Part shown: in pieces, positions 28,041 to 40,540 of the stretch
Position numbering within the stretch: the first letter of the stretch is position 1
Layout: each line of letters begins with the position of its first letter
From: Stratiolaelaps scimitus
Taxonomy: Eukaryota; Arthropoda; Arachnida; Mesostigmata; Laelapidae
Length of the DNA stretch: 64,000 bases
Reading direction: 5' to 3'
NCBI GenBank assembly: GCA_019614645.1
Contig: JABWDB010000035.1
Span: forward strand, 3,286,001-3,350,000
Position numbers and translations under genes: made by a program
Notes under the pieces: generated by a model
Told to the model about the DNA's origin: nothing
What the model saw: only the letters and a program-made list of their open reading frames with translations
Database searches by the model: none

Positions 28041-28120
28041 CAGCTCTTAACCTAAAAGGTTAAGAGCTGAGGCCTGTGAGATAGGGGAACAGCTCGTAAG
28101 GGTCAGCTCGAAAAAAGAAA
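28041..28120 (+). repeat. Dispersed repeat, copy 1, headed by a 12-bp hairpin
   Basis: CAGCTCTTAACC and GGTTAAGAGCTG form a perfect 12-bp stem (28041-28052, 28058-28069). They are followed by AGGCCTGTGAGATAGGGG, an AGCTCG motif and an A-rich end. The same order of words, GGTTA-N-GCTGAGGCCTGT then AGGTAGGG, GCTGAGGGTCA and an A-rich tail, recurs at 38100-38171. A short A-tailed repeat family, such as a SINE fragment, is plausible. Confidence 0.6.
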
Positions 28121-30795
28121 TATATATATATTTATACCCGCCTGCAAATCACGGCGGGTATATGGAAATATTCAATAAAGTATTGACCACAATAACTGGA
28201 ATGCACGTCGTTATTTCTGAAATGGGCAAACTCGCATCTCAGAATCCGCCTCAATATCAGGTCATCGTTCGCATGGAGCTGCACTCCACCTACTGATCAG
28301 CTGCGAAAAAAATGGAGGAACAATGTTTTTCGACGCACGTTCCACTGTAATGGTCATTACACGATATTGCACCACATTGGACGTTCGTTTTCGCTATGGC
28401 TTGTGTACGACGCCAGATGCTCGAGAGGCATGGTAGCTCCCCGGGGCGGTGTCCTCTTTCCAAGCTGGAAGGTAACAATGAAATTAGCCGACAATTGCCG
28501 TAACACTGTCACGCTATGTAATTAGCATAGGGGAATAATATATTGCAAATGACGTGGGAAAAAAAACACAGCGTTGCGTTGTCCCATGATTGTTCAAGGA
28601 CGACTCGCAAATAAAACATCTATCATTTCACGCGTTGTGGGCAGGCGGCTGGCTGGCCGGCCGGCCGGATGCTACACCGCTCACACTGTGACGAAAGCAT
28701 CACTGGAAAACTACTAGAGATAGACTGCAAGCACTGTACACACCCTATAAAACGATACGCATCAGAGGGACTTTTAAGGCAAAATAGCAAAGCCGCAGAC
28801 GGCAAAAGAAACTATTAAGGGGGGGGGTCGCTTAAGTTGCGATGAAAACGCATGCTCCAAAAAGGCGAAGCGAAACTGCGAAGATGAAGGGATTGAAGAA
28901 GAAGATGCTGATGATGATGGGGACGTTGATGAAGAGCTAACTATGACGACTAAAACGTGGCATATTGTCGAGCCAAGTTTTGTATGGTTGTGTTGGCGAT
29001 GTTATGGCGTGCTGGGGTCTTCTTTTAACCGGCGCATACTACCGTACTTAGATTTCATGCAGACCGTCTCATTAGGTAACCGTTTGTAACAAATAAACAA
29101 AGGTGCAATTGTGTCTATAGCGCACACTGTAGAGCACGGCGACTACCACCATGACCAGACGATAAAGCAATGCCTGCCTAGAACGGTATGAGCGAAAATA
29201 CTCGGCGAAGAGCAGTTGTTGGCAGCGTGTTTTTTGTTCAGCGTTAAAAAAAACGTTTATGGACTTCGAAGACAGCACTGGAGCAGTAGTCCGGCTCAAA
29301 GGCCAACAAACGCTATAGAAGTCGAGACCTTCATTGTTGAGTACTGTACGGCGTACAGCGTTTGGTGTATATATAAATGAACATAATCTCTCATATGTGG
29401 ACGGATTATGCTAAATCCGGAGTGGTGAGAAGCATGTCTATCTTGTACACAGCGTAGATGTTACACTGACCTCAGCTCGGTCAGCTGGTCCAGCCTTCTG
29501 GACAAGCCGCTGCGTCATTTCGACTCCATTTCGGTGGGTGTTATTTGAAGTCCTGCCCTTGTGAAGACTTATGTCGCCATGCCGCTAGGCTGCGCCATTA
29601 TTGCAGAGCGATACACTGATTGTCACAGTTCTGGGCCTATCAGGTCGTAAATGAAATGTGTCACTTTTCAACGTTATGCAGTGTATTAATTAAATTATCA
29701 TTATCCAGTATGAAGCCACTGTGACATAAACCAAGTAGACGCGCACGCTATATCGAACAGCCAAATGAAGTAATTCAGTTTGTTCTTTCTTGATTCGACG
29801 ATAGTAGAAGTCTGTGAGTTGTCATTTTCAACACCGTGGGCGAGATACGACTTTGAGATACTGCGTACTATGTTGAATATATAAGTGTACATTCGTGTGT
29901 TGGCATCTACCATACGCCGATTCTGCGCTAGGGACCAACTGAGATCGAATGAGAAAAAAATATATTACAAAAATATATTACATTAGTATTATTATTATTA
30001 CTACTTGTAGCAAATCTATTTGTGGACTCCTCACGAGAGTTAATATAGCAATGAGCATATGGATGCCAGAGGAGCTCCACATGGTGAACTGTTGCCTCGA
30101 GTCAGAAAGGCGCATTCGCAAAATACGAACTGATGATCGACCCGCCGCGACACAATTTAAATTCATCATTATTTAGCAATGGCCACCGCTGCTGTAGACT
30201 CTGTCGTCGTCGACATTTTCGACGATATCCTTCGTTCACGTTATTGGCAACGGGACGCTCCAACTGCTCCCGATTTAACTGCATCTTTCCTTTCCTTTTT
30301 CTTTTGTGTGATTGAATACCCACTTCACTTTTAGAAGTGATCGTTTTTCACCCGAGAAATGATTCGTAATGATTTCCTCCGGCTTTATGACGGTGATTTA
30401 AGTTAATTTGCATTTGTGGCTTGGCCACGTTCGTGGTGGGCACATTGACTTTGGCTGCGTTCGAACGAATGACTATTATTAGCTATTCACGTATGAACTC
30501 GTAAAAATGAGCGGTGATAATGTTCGGTGGCAATATGAACACCCTGAAGCAGTTTTTTTTTTTAGTAGACTGCCGTCCATGGAGCATCTAAGTAGTATAA
30601 GCGTTATATTTTTAAATCTTTTAGCCAAGGTTGAGCGCAAGGGAAGCCCAGTGAATGAGGCAAATCGAATTAACTGACTGTATCCACTCAAATCCAATGG
30701 AATCCATGATGAGGACGAACAGCTAAATTGAAATAGCCGATTTGAGATCTCTTGCGGCACCACGTAATTTACGTAGAGTCGACATATTGTACTAG

Positions 30796-31023
30796 CGTGG
30801 CATTGGTTTCAAACGACAATGTCTAGCCACGTTGGGCCCTGAGATGGACCCCGAAACCGGTAGGACTCCCACGTTGCCCGACGTCACTGGTGGCCGCGCT
30901 GTATTATTGATTAGATTGACACCGGCTGGCCCAGCCGGCTCAGCGGCTGAATTCAAATGTGCCGCCGCCGCCACACGGGACTTTGGCGAATGTGGCGCAT
31001 TCATTCGTGTGTGTGCGCGTTGA
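30796..31023 (+). CDS. Possible coding island, strand uncertain
   Basis: A GC-rich island of about 230 bp sits in AT-rich DNA. The plus strand is open after TAG 30793-30795 up to TGA 31021-31023, with a first internal ATG at 30844. It reads PEMDPETGRTPTLPDVTGG, then a beta-like hydrophobic stretch (RAVLLIRL) and a cysteine-containing end (CGAFIRVCAR). The minus strand is open too, from ATG 31004 to TAG at 30792-30794 (70 codons, Pro/Ala/Asn rich). The two frames share the same wobble column, which is enriched in G/C, so one of the two strands may be coding but the strand cannot be decided. No family is assigned. Confidence 0.2.
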   Translation, partial: RGIGFKRQCLATLGPEMDPETGRTPTLPDVTGGRAVLLIRLTPAGPAGSAAEFKCAAAATRDFGECGAFIRVCAR

Positions 31024-32302
31024 TGCTTTTGTCAGCAGTGTTCACTCGACATCAGTTAGAATTTGTGTTTCTCAACGGGTCCAGCCAAAAGGGGACAGGC
31101 GGGCAGCACCAACAAACAAAGCTTCCACCGCAACAAACATGATAAAAGTATTTCTACTATGGTAAGCGCGCACTCGTATGCAGCACGATACTATGCTGGG
31201 GCAACAGCTACACGCCACTTCATTGTACTGGCCCTTGGATTATGGCCCTTGCTTGATAACTGCTGCAGCTACCACAGACCATTCAGGGCGCCATCTATTT
31301 TGTTGTGTTTGCTATCATTGTATAACATGTGTGTATAAAAATATGTATATATATATATCTATAGTAACTCATAGTCCATTGTTTCACGGTATGAGTAATT
31401 CAATTTGAAACTAGAATACAAAGGAATAGAATACACCAGAGCACGTTGTAAAACTTCAGCTACGTTTTTTTTGGCATTTTCTTAATTTTCCAACCACATA
31501 GAAATGCGACACTGCACTCGCACATTCACAAGTAGATTAGAGATTCAAGACAGATAGCATATTGGGTGGTCTAGTTGTAGTAGTAATAGTAGTAGTTAAC
31601 TTGTATTTTTTTCCTATATTTATGAAGGGAAATAACGAGCCTTCCGTCAGCACTGGCGCAGTATTCATTGCGAATGATAGGGTGCTAGGATGCTAGTCAT
31701 CCAGGAGTGAGTTCACCTTAATGAATGTCTGAAATTACATACATTTATTTATTATTTCTACTACGACCATATACTAAAATACTATATATACCAGTGACCG
31801 ATTGTACATCTGTAACAGTTAATTACACACCTAGAATAGTATCCAACACAACAATACTATACGACTGTACCAACATCTTACGGGCGCAGGCACAGTCGCC
31901 AAGTCCGTCATTGTGAATCCGCGCGCTCGTGTACAATGGGTCCAGAGGGAGGAAGCCAGCCTGCTGGCTATATACACTACACGTGTATACGACTGCTCCT
32001 GATCGACAACGCGCGGTGGTTCATCAACAGCAGCAGCTGCAACAACAATATGGGCGGTTAACTCTTCACTGTGTTTGCGGGGATCACCACGAGCTGCAGG
32101 AAGGACAAATGAAGCTGGGAAATACAATGTTGTCGTGGTGTCTCCACCCTCCTTCGCCCCCTACTATGGGTGTTGTTGCTAGTCTCTTCCGATGATGATC
32201 TTCTTGATTATCGTCAATCTGCTTATTATATTGTAGTAGCTAGCTGGCTATGAACGGACGGACCAATTGATCGATGGACGACTGGCCGTCCGAGACAGAC
32301 AT

Positions 32303-32432
32303 AAGTGCGCGCGCGCGCGTAAACAGCTTGAAGGATAAACCTGTGTGGCTCAAGTCATCGCTTGGCTGTGCATGTGTAAGAGTGTGTTCGTGTTTGTGCG
32401 CGTATCCTTGTGTGTGTGTGCGTGTGTATGTG
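32303..32432. repeat. Alternating purine-pyrimidine stretch (CG)n and (GT)n
   Basis: A (CG)n run of about 14 bp lies near 32306-32319. About 60 bp further is a GT-rich stretch with short (TG)n runs up to 32432. Such DNA can adopt the Z form; nothing else supports a role. Confidence 0.6.
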
Positions 32433-33609
32433 TCAGCTGTGATGACTTCAAATGATTCCGCTCAGCGCTGTCGTCAGGGAATGGTGTTCAATTCTGCTGG
32501 CGAAGACGAGCGACAAAGGCATTGCCGCCAGCAATGAATACGGAGCAGGGAGGGGGGTCGCTCGGGCCGGGGAGAGAACTGCTGAAGATTCCTGGGAACC
32601 AAAGCCAATGTGCCCGGAAGTCACCGAAGAAGAGGTAAAATTGAAGAGTGCGAACAGCAGAAGGCAGCAACAGCAGCAGCATCTGCCTTTAACGGCACCC
32701 GGCCACTGCTATTCACATATTTCGACGAGGAAAACTGGAGCAAGTGAAATAGCGATCAACCTATGGACTACTACCACCACAATATCATCAGCTGGAAGAG
32801 CCGCAGCGGCGGCAGGATCGGTAGCGCTAATTCGGAACTCGGGCATTTTCTACGGATATTTGTATTGTACTATTGTCGAAGGGAAGAGACGAGACAACAG
32901 AGCGAAACGTAAGAGAACGGGGCGTATACTATGAGAAATAACTGGTAGGCAAACATAGATTGACAGCGAGAGACATGATCTGATCCGTGGACACAGCACG
33001 ACACTATGCAGAAGCGGCAGCACATTCAGCCGTTCATATAATACGTTCAGGGGATGAGAGTCGTCGTGACGAACAGAATCGGAGCGATCATAAATCTTGC
33101 ACAACAATTCCATACCTGTCGAATACAAGAAATGCATTATCGTCGCCGGTTTTTGCGCATTTCGTTCGTGCGAGTTCACAGAACCACTGTTGCGATTTAG
33201 GGGCAGAATGTATTATACAATACGGTGATAGTCGGCGCTATTTTTGCTTTTAGTTGTTGTTTAATGAGCCACAACTGCAACCACTATTACAAACCACTAC
33301 TAGTTACTAGTTGCTGAGGCAGACAGGAGCCTCTCTCATCTCAGTTAACGATGAGAGGATTGGGCTGCCGCGACAAGATAACGAACACAAATGAGTGTTA
33401 ATGTTAGTGTTATTTGATTCCATTTCAATGTACGACTGTGAAACAGTCAATCGAAAAACACAGTCTGCTCCACAGAACGGATCAGCTCAACATTGAGGTA
33501 TTTTCAGTTGGGAGAAGAAAAAATCGCATGAACGGTAATAAGTTGGTCCCATGTATGGGCTCTTTGATGAGCGGGGTGGAACTTTGTTAAAAGTTGACCA
33601 CAGGTAAGC

Positions 33610-33611
33610 AA

Positions 33612-33652
<41 letters not shown>
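33610..33652. repeat. (TA)n microsatellite flanked by CAGGTAA
   Basis: About 43 bp of TA. The heptamer CAGGTAA stands on both sides (33601-33607 and 33653-33659). Confidence 0.95.
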
Positions 33653-33655
<3 letters not shown>

Positions 33656-34646
33656 GTAAAAGAAGATATCGGGGCTAGAAGATCTTATCGAAATTAACTT
33701 ATCTAAAGATCTCATCTAAATTAATGGTCTGCAAAATAAGTGCAGCTTTATTCTCAGAGATGATTGCGTCCTGCGACTGAAATGCAGTTATTGAGTTAAT
33801 CACATGATTACTATATTGGTCGGTGCCCTGTAAAATTGAGTTTCAATACATTACAGAACATCAGCTTACAGCGCCGCCTTGAAAACCTCGCCCACAGCTG
33901 TCGCAAAATTCGCGCATAGTGCAAGAAGTATCTCATCTTATCATTTCATCTGCCCCGAGGGCAACAGCAAGGGGAACAGCCCGCCGGACCGTAATCGTCT
34001 GGATTGGTTGGCGCAACGAGAGTATATATGGGGGGGCCCATCCATATACGAAAATTGCGATGGCCCAACTGCTGCTCAACTTGTTTCATAGCGTGGCCTA
34101 TCTTCCGGACTGGTCCATTTTTCCGGGTCTTTGTGGCATTTCATTACATATCCATCATTAGTCGTGTTTATACTTTCGCCAAGCTGAAGAGAATAGATGC
34201 AGCATGCGTTTTGTTGTTCTTCCCTCGAGGAGGGCCGTGATGTTTCTGTTGTGCGATTGAAAATACTGAAAAACACCTTCTTCTGGAACGAGTGTCGCCC
34301 TTTCTGCTGCGTGACTTACTCCCGCTGGAAGTTGGCTCATGTCCGCTCAGTAGGCGGCCCGGAAAACATCACTATTTTTGTTTCTGGGAACAACGAAACA
34401 GGCCAGCGTTGAAACAGCAAAAAGGCGGAGGTCTGTGAGAACCGGATGGCCGCTGACCTCCATTGGATGGCACAGAGCGAATGTATTATTAAGTTAAATC
34501 CGCCTTCGACGATTTATGCGATTTGCTCTAATCACTGACATCGGCGTTTCAGTCTGAGCAGAGAGTTATTATTTAATTCGGATTATCATTAGTATATGGC
34601 GATGGCTCAGAAAGGCTATTCTCAGTATTTGGTTTCGTGTCTTGTC

Positions 34647-34647
<1 letters not shown>

Positions 34648-34681
<34 letters not shown>
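34648..34681. repeat. Compound (CA)n(TA)n microsatellite
   Basis: A short CA run followed by about 26 bp of TA. Confidence 0.95.
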
Positions 34682-35376
34682 TGTGCTCTTATCCTTGTTG
34701 TTCGAATGGCTAAAGCACCGAGATGGCTCGCACACGGGTATGCATACGCACGAGTCGGATTAGTATATTATTGACAGTAGTCTGTAGTCGTTCATCTGCC
34801 TCATGAAATTCGATTATTTTTCACCGTTTCTTACGACCAGTCCCTGGTTGATCGTAGACCTGATCGCTCGTCTCGATCAGCCTCGAAGCGACTCCCGACT
34901 TCGCCGTCGACCAGCAAAGATAGAAGAACATCGGCCTTCTTCTGCCGCTACCGAAACGTTAATGTCCGTTCTCATCAGCAGCAGCAGGGTAGCAGCGTCT
35001 TTGTCGCTGAACAAGTCGTCGTTGTTGTTATAGTCGTCTAATACAGCATCAACATCAACAACAACCACGATATGAACAGCAGCATCATGTCATGGCAGCA
35101 TGCCAACAACGAGCCAACGAGGAGTGGTCATTCTCAATATTATTATTATTATCATTATTATTATTAGTAGTACTACTACTACTACTACTTGTATAATTAG
35201 CATTATTATGATTGGTGTGTACATCCAGTTAGCGTGGGGAGATGCCGGTTGTATCGGAAAAGCAGAGGCGCCAGTGGCGAACGCCTCATCACTGGGGCCC
35301 GTCCGCATCATCACCACCACAGTGAGCTTCCGGGCCAGAAGACGCAAGCGTGAAGACAGGGCAGGACCTGCGCAGT

Positions 35377-35377
35377 G

Positions 35378-35415
<38 letters not shown>
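35377..35415. repeat. (TA)n microsatellite
   Basis: A TA run with one G interruption near its left end. Confidence 0.95.
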
Positions 35416-35417
<2 letters not shown>

Positions 35418-35980
35418 CATGTATGTGTTTCTATCTCCATATCTGTGTTCGCTTGTACGAGCAAAGTCTCGCGGCCCCACCGGACTGTATTCCCACACAT
35501 GATTTTTGTTCGCACACAAATGTCAGCCGACATAGGACGGCCGGCCATAGCTGACAGGGGCTGGCATGCCCAGCTGTATCCCGTCGACTGTGGTCTGCCT
35601 CGATGACCGGCTTCGACTCGCAGTTACCGCCACAGAGCGTCGTGCACCAGCCTGCGCGCAGTCTTCGACAACTGTGATGATGAGGCACACATGATGGGGA
35701 GCCAACTGCGAACTCCGGTCGGTCAATCAGACAGATTTGGCCGTGTCGGCAACACCGGTCACACAGAGTTGTTGTACGGGCAACACTGCTGGTGTTGTTA
35801 GCTTAGTTGGTCGTCGTCGTCGTCGTTCTGTTCGGCCGTCTCAGTCGGACTAACAACGCGAGCTGACGTTCACGGCGAGCCAGCCAAGAATCGCTCAAGA
35901 TTCAACGCGTATAGCCGAGAAGACCGTTGGTAGTGGTTGCAGTAGAAATGGCGATGTATTTCTGCGCTCGTTCATCCTGT

Positions 35981-36005
35981 GTATATATATATATATATAT
36001 ATATT
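35981..36005. repeat. (TA)n microsatellite
   Basis: An uninterrupted TA run. Confidence 0.95.
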
Positions 36006-36014
36006 AGTAATCAT

Positions 36015-36038
36015 ATGTTACTGCTGTTGCAGTAACAT
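36015..36038. repeat. Perfect 10-bp hairpin
   Basis: ATGTTACTGC (36015-36024) pairs exactly with GCAGTAACAT (36029-36038) around TGTT, just downstream of a TA microsatellite. Confidence 0.8.
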
Positions 36039-36467
36039 TAAGTACATAGATGGCACAGTGGTCTATAGGCGGCTGCGTTGCCACTGGCCTCTGAAAGACA
36101 TAGTATAAATATGTAAATAAATCTCTTTGGAGTTGTTATTACTTGATCATCCATCAGGGGCGAATATATTCGTCTTGTTGCTGCTGCTGCTGCTAATGCT
36201 GCCCCAGGTTGTGGCTGACATCGTCGATAATGAATGGAGGATTCCGTCGGTTATATGTTGAAATGGTAGTAGTACCAGTATTGCTGATCGTAGTACTAGT
36301 GTAGCAATAATCATAACAAGATAACAAAGCCATTAACGGTTGATAGCATAGGCGAGGCATATAAGATAACGGAAGAAGGACCCTCGGTCGTTCGTTGAAC
36401 GCTGCTGCTGCTGCCGTCGGTAGTTGATGGAAACGTTTACCGTCACAACACTGTCTCTATAATGCTC

Positions 36468-36485
36468 TATATATATATATATATA
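36468..36485. repeat. (TA)n microsatellite
   Basis: A short TA run. Confidence 0.9.
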
Positions 36486-37468
36486 CGAATCCATCGTTAC
36501 ATTATTATTCGACGTTCGGAAGTTATCATCTTCATCACTGATAGCATTCACTGCTTTACATGGCTTGGTATGTCTGTCGTTCTTTTGTATTATTATAGGT
36601 CGTTTATGTCCGACCTGTACAATATAATACGTATGTGGAACTTGGCTTCGAATTGCCACCCGGATTTTATTATAAATGTGATACAATTTGGGACGACTAG
36701 ACGCTGTATACATGACACGTGTCAATTGGCTTTGATCGGAGAAGCTTGATTCGATGCTACGAAGAGACGCCTCGATTCATGTTGGCGCGAAGTCAACTTA
36801 ATACGCCGAGGTATTTGCGTCAATGAATTTAATGCACCCTGTAATCACTAAATATGAATGCAATATCATGCTAAATGTCAATAGCAATATTGTGCACATC
36901 GTTATCGGGCACAGCACGACAGTGACGATTTTGGCTCTGTGAGCCAATGAGCTGTTATCAGTCGAAACTATGATCTGTTCGACAGCCTACGTGCGTTGTC
37001 GCGCACGCAGAAAGTGGATAAGGGGAAGTTCAGGAGCACATTGATGTCGCGATGTCTACCTAACCCTTGGGGGTGACGTGACGGTGAATGAATTCGATCG
37101 TAGCCAAGCACGCCACAACCCCCTTGTCATCGATACTTACATCCGTTCGTATTAGTATTGTTCATGATGCATTAGTGTGCTGTGTGCGCTAGATACGAAT
37201 GTGACTAATTAGAATATTAATTACCTGCGATTCGTTTCCCTTTGAGTTCGAAAGTCCAGCGTTACCCTTCTCCGGCCGATAGGGCAAATAGTTTCATTAA
37301 TGAGTTTCGTGACGATAACGTGCATCTGTCATCATTCAGCATCTGTGATCAACAATTTCGACCTCTCTCTCTCTTATTGTTGGTATCGGCAGAAATGTGC
37401 TTTGGCAGTCTGTCGTTCAACTGGGCAGATGGCCAGTGAACAAGATGATGCAGGTGCTATTTCCGCTG

Positions 37469-37492
37469 TATATAATTATATAATTATATATA

Positions 37493-37549
<57 letters not shown>
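37469..37549. repeat. Long (TA)n microsatellite
   Basis: About 80 bp, imperfect at the left with TAATTA units, pure at the right. Confidence 0.95.
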
Positions 37550-37552
<3 letters not shown>

Positions 37553-38099
37553 GCGTTATAGCGGTCTAATGGGTCGGCAAATGTATGCGGGCAACTTTTC
37601 TCGAGGATGGCTGCCGCGTCGCTTTCTTCGACAGACAAACGCTGCTGTCATTGTACTGTTTGGTTCTGTCTGTCTTACGCTATATTGTGTATACGTGCTG
37701 TACTAGCTTTTGCATTTGTTCATTTTGTTTTCAATTGTTCAGTTTTTTTCTTTTATATAGGATTTATTCGTTTGCATCCTAAGCGTATCGTACGCTGCCC
37801 CAACAACTCCCCCCCTATACAACTTCTCAACCATCTCGACATTTGAGTACGGCCGCTGTGTGGGAGTAAGTGCCACACTTTCTATGGGTAACATGCAGTG
37901 ATGGATGTGAATCAGCATTGCAGTAGAATTGTACCTATCTACATCGAAATAAGCAGGGAAGTAGATAAAGAACACCTGCGTTGCTTACACATATAACACT
38001 TGGTTACGATCTACCGACCGGCACGAAAGCTCACAAAACTCATAAAGGAAATGTGAAATACTAAATCGCTAGTTGTAACGCAGTGCCACCCCCCAGAGT

Positions 38100-38171
38100 C
38101 CTAATTCCTAAAGGTTAGGTGCTGAGGCCTGTCAGGTAGGGTTAGAGCTGAGGGTCAACCAAAACAAAAAA
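38100..38171 (+). repeat. Dispersed repeat, copy 2
   Basis: This is the partner of 28041-28120 in the same orientation. It contains AAAGGTTAGGTGCTGAGGCC, then TGTCAGGTAGGG, AGAGCTGAGGGTCA and an A-rich end. The leading hairpin is weaker here (CCTAA/TTAGG). By eye identity to copy 1 is roughly three quarters over 60 bp. Confidence 0.6.
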
Positions 38172-39639
38172 TGCCGTAGCACCAATTTCAATAGCAGCTG
38201 AGTGAGAATCGATGTTCTTCGTCAACTAATTACAATATTTAATGCTGCAAAGAATCCGAATCCTTTCTCAAGATAGACAATAATGCTTTGAAATGTAAGC
38301 TCTCGTTTTCTGCCAACAAGTTTAAACTCTGTGCAGGAATTTTCGGCAGTGGCAAAACTCAGGCGAAAACTGTGGATCTGAGCTACCCATCTCATCCACA
38401 AGTGCGTTGCCTGCACAATTTCATTTCGAGTCAGAGATGCCCATCTCATATACTGCCAACAAGGATCCCATCGTCGCAATTTGCTTCTTCGTATTTCTCT
38501 ACACGGCGACAACGCTATCAAGTTAGTGGCGCAAGCAAAATCAGCCAAAAAAACACAAACAATTCAATGCCATCGTCATAAAAACGTAGAAGTCTTCAAA
38601 TCTTCGAAAGAATCAAGCCACATCGGTGACAGCGGCAATTTTCCAGTAACTCAAATTCACGGCCGATGCATTTCCGGCTCAATTATTTGCTCAGCGACAA
38701 CATCAGCAGCAACGTCAGCAGCTCAAGGATAGAGCGGGCTGTAGGCGCACCTGCGTCAATCTCGTGTGGAACCCCGGCCCCCAAACGGCGACGTAGGAGA
38801 CGTCGATGCCCGTCGCAGTCTTGCGCGAGACCTTCCAAAGCAATATAACATCTGGCTAATGACTAAAGGATTGTGAGTGATGCGAGATAATCAATGACGA
38901 ATCAACGACAGCTTTAGTCCGGGCTTTCGTTCGTTTTTCGCTCTTCACCTCTCCTTTATCATCTTCCTTTTCTTTGACAATTCGACGATTGCCGTGACGC
39001 CATTTCGAAGTTTACATCGATTGAAAATGAAATCGAATCGAATCGCCCAAAGGAGCCACCGAGCAGAAGTCACAGATCCAGGTCGGCTGTGCGTGACTTC
39101 TGACTTGCTCCAGGCGCAGTCTTCGTTCGATGCCATTCGGCCGGTGTCTTCATCGGTGCACATCGGCATTAGCCAATGTAACTCGTCGGTCGTAGTCGTG
39201 ATTTTTTTCGGGGTTCGTTCCACGTTGTTTTTTCTTCTTCTCTTAGCTGCTTCTGTCATCCTCGCTCCACGTAACTTGCGATTGAGCGTCGCAGCGAGAT
39301 GGTGTATCGCGAACAGCCGGTGACCCTCCGAGCGCTCTTGATTCGCTGCCTGTTTTCGTCGGGAACGAAAGCAGGAAAGTGAGTCAGTCAAATGGTGAGG
39401 TTCCCCGACATCGCTTCCGCCATGAATCGCACTGCCGCTGGGTGATAGATGACTGATATCGGCCAATGCTGCAGCTCGCGGCGGCGATTTTTCGGCCAGC
39501 GCGCGAGTGGATGTGTGAATGATCATGGAATGCCACCGCAGACGGGAAAATAGGTCCGAGCGAGAAGACTTGCAATTGCGAGTTCACCCATGACCTTAGT
39601 GCTATCGCTCGTCAAGTGCACAAGTCTTCGATACTTGTT

Positions 39640-39640
39640 G

Positions 39641-39701
<61 letters not shown>

Positions 39702-39732
39702 AAAATATATATATTAATAATAATATATATAA
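39640..39732. repeat. Long (TA)n microsatellite
   Basis: About 93 bp of TA with GTG, TTA, AAAA and TTAATAATAA interruptions. Confidence 0.95.
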
Positions 39733-40309
39733 GCCCTAAGCCTACAGTCAATGGAAATCCAGGTTTATGATTCGCACCGTGGTTTGTCTATCTCCGTGAC
39801 CGGAGGAAGAGTATTCAACCGGGATTTGACAAATGTACGACTTAGGCGGATCGTCGTAGCCAATGTTAACTGGTAGCCTACGCAGGTGGGTATCGTATCG
39901 TACTGTGCGTGGCCTGCATCTGAGTTCGTGCTCAACGATTTCTTATTTATCAAATAATACGGTCGTATAAAGGTCTTAATATTCCAGCACGCGCCGATAT
40001 GCATGACCGCATACAGTTTACGCAAGGCCCATCTATACCCTGCTGTCAAACCGATTCTGTCCTATTTTCGCGTTGCTTCTTTGTGTTGCGTATCATTTCT
40101 ACTAATTGTAAGCACCCACCTTCGTTGTCACGACTCGCAAATGTATTTGAGCTTCTGGTAAGGGCCCACTTGCCAACCTCTGTCCACAACGACCTATTGT
40201 CGCATGTCTAAAACACTTCGAGCACACGTCTGTCTTCTTCAGTATCCCTGCAGGATGAAGGCCCGGAACCCAGTATCCGCTTTGTTAAATGATAAATGTT
40301 CTTATGACG

Positions 40310-40350
40310 ATATATATACATATATATATTCATATATATATATATATATG
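40310..40350. repeat. (TA)n microsatellite
   Basis: An imperfect TA run with CA and TTC interruptions. Confidence 0.9.
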
Positions 40351-40521
40351 CTACTCGAAATTGAAAATGATAAACACGTGATGTCGTTTCATCTCATTGT
40401 CACTGCTATATCTTTCATTGTCCCAAATATAGTAGTAAGTCTGATAATAATAATTAATAATAATAATAGGTTCTGTCCTTCACTATTTTATTCATTCGTG
40501 TATTTACTTAAATATTTCCTG

Positions 40522-40540
40522 ATATATATATATATATATA
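40522..40540. repeat. (TA)n microsatellite
   Basis: A short TA run. Confidence 0.9.

Larger units (their letters stand above)
26795..33609. other. No confident gene outside the 30.8 kb island
   Basis: Mostly AT-rich DNA with the first copy of the dispersed repeat (28041-28120), the possible coding island at 30796-31023 and the Z-DNA-prone stretch at 32303-32432. A plus frame 32452-32934 contains a CAG tract and has no recognisable domain. Confidence 0.5.

Noticed and set aside
35100..35606. A 168-codon plus-strand frame
   Set aside because: It runs through a TA array, which has no stops in the TAT-ATA reading (YIYIYI), and through ATT/ACT triplet runs. Its length is an artefact of simple repeats.
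36045..36100. tRNA-like stretch with GGCACAGTGGTC and a CAGTGG/CCACTG stem
   Set aside because: It resembles a tRNA A box, but there is no GGTTCGAANCC-type B box at the right distance and no acceptor stem.
38945..39526. A 193-codon minus-strand frame
   Set aside because: It lies in GC-richer DNA where long chance frames are more frequent. Composition is unremarkable, no domain is seen, and the opposite strand is open too.
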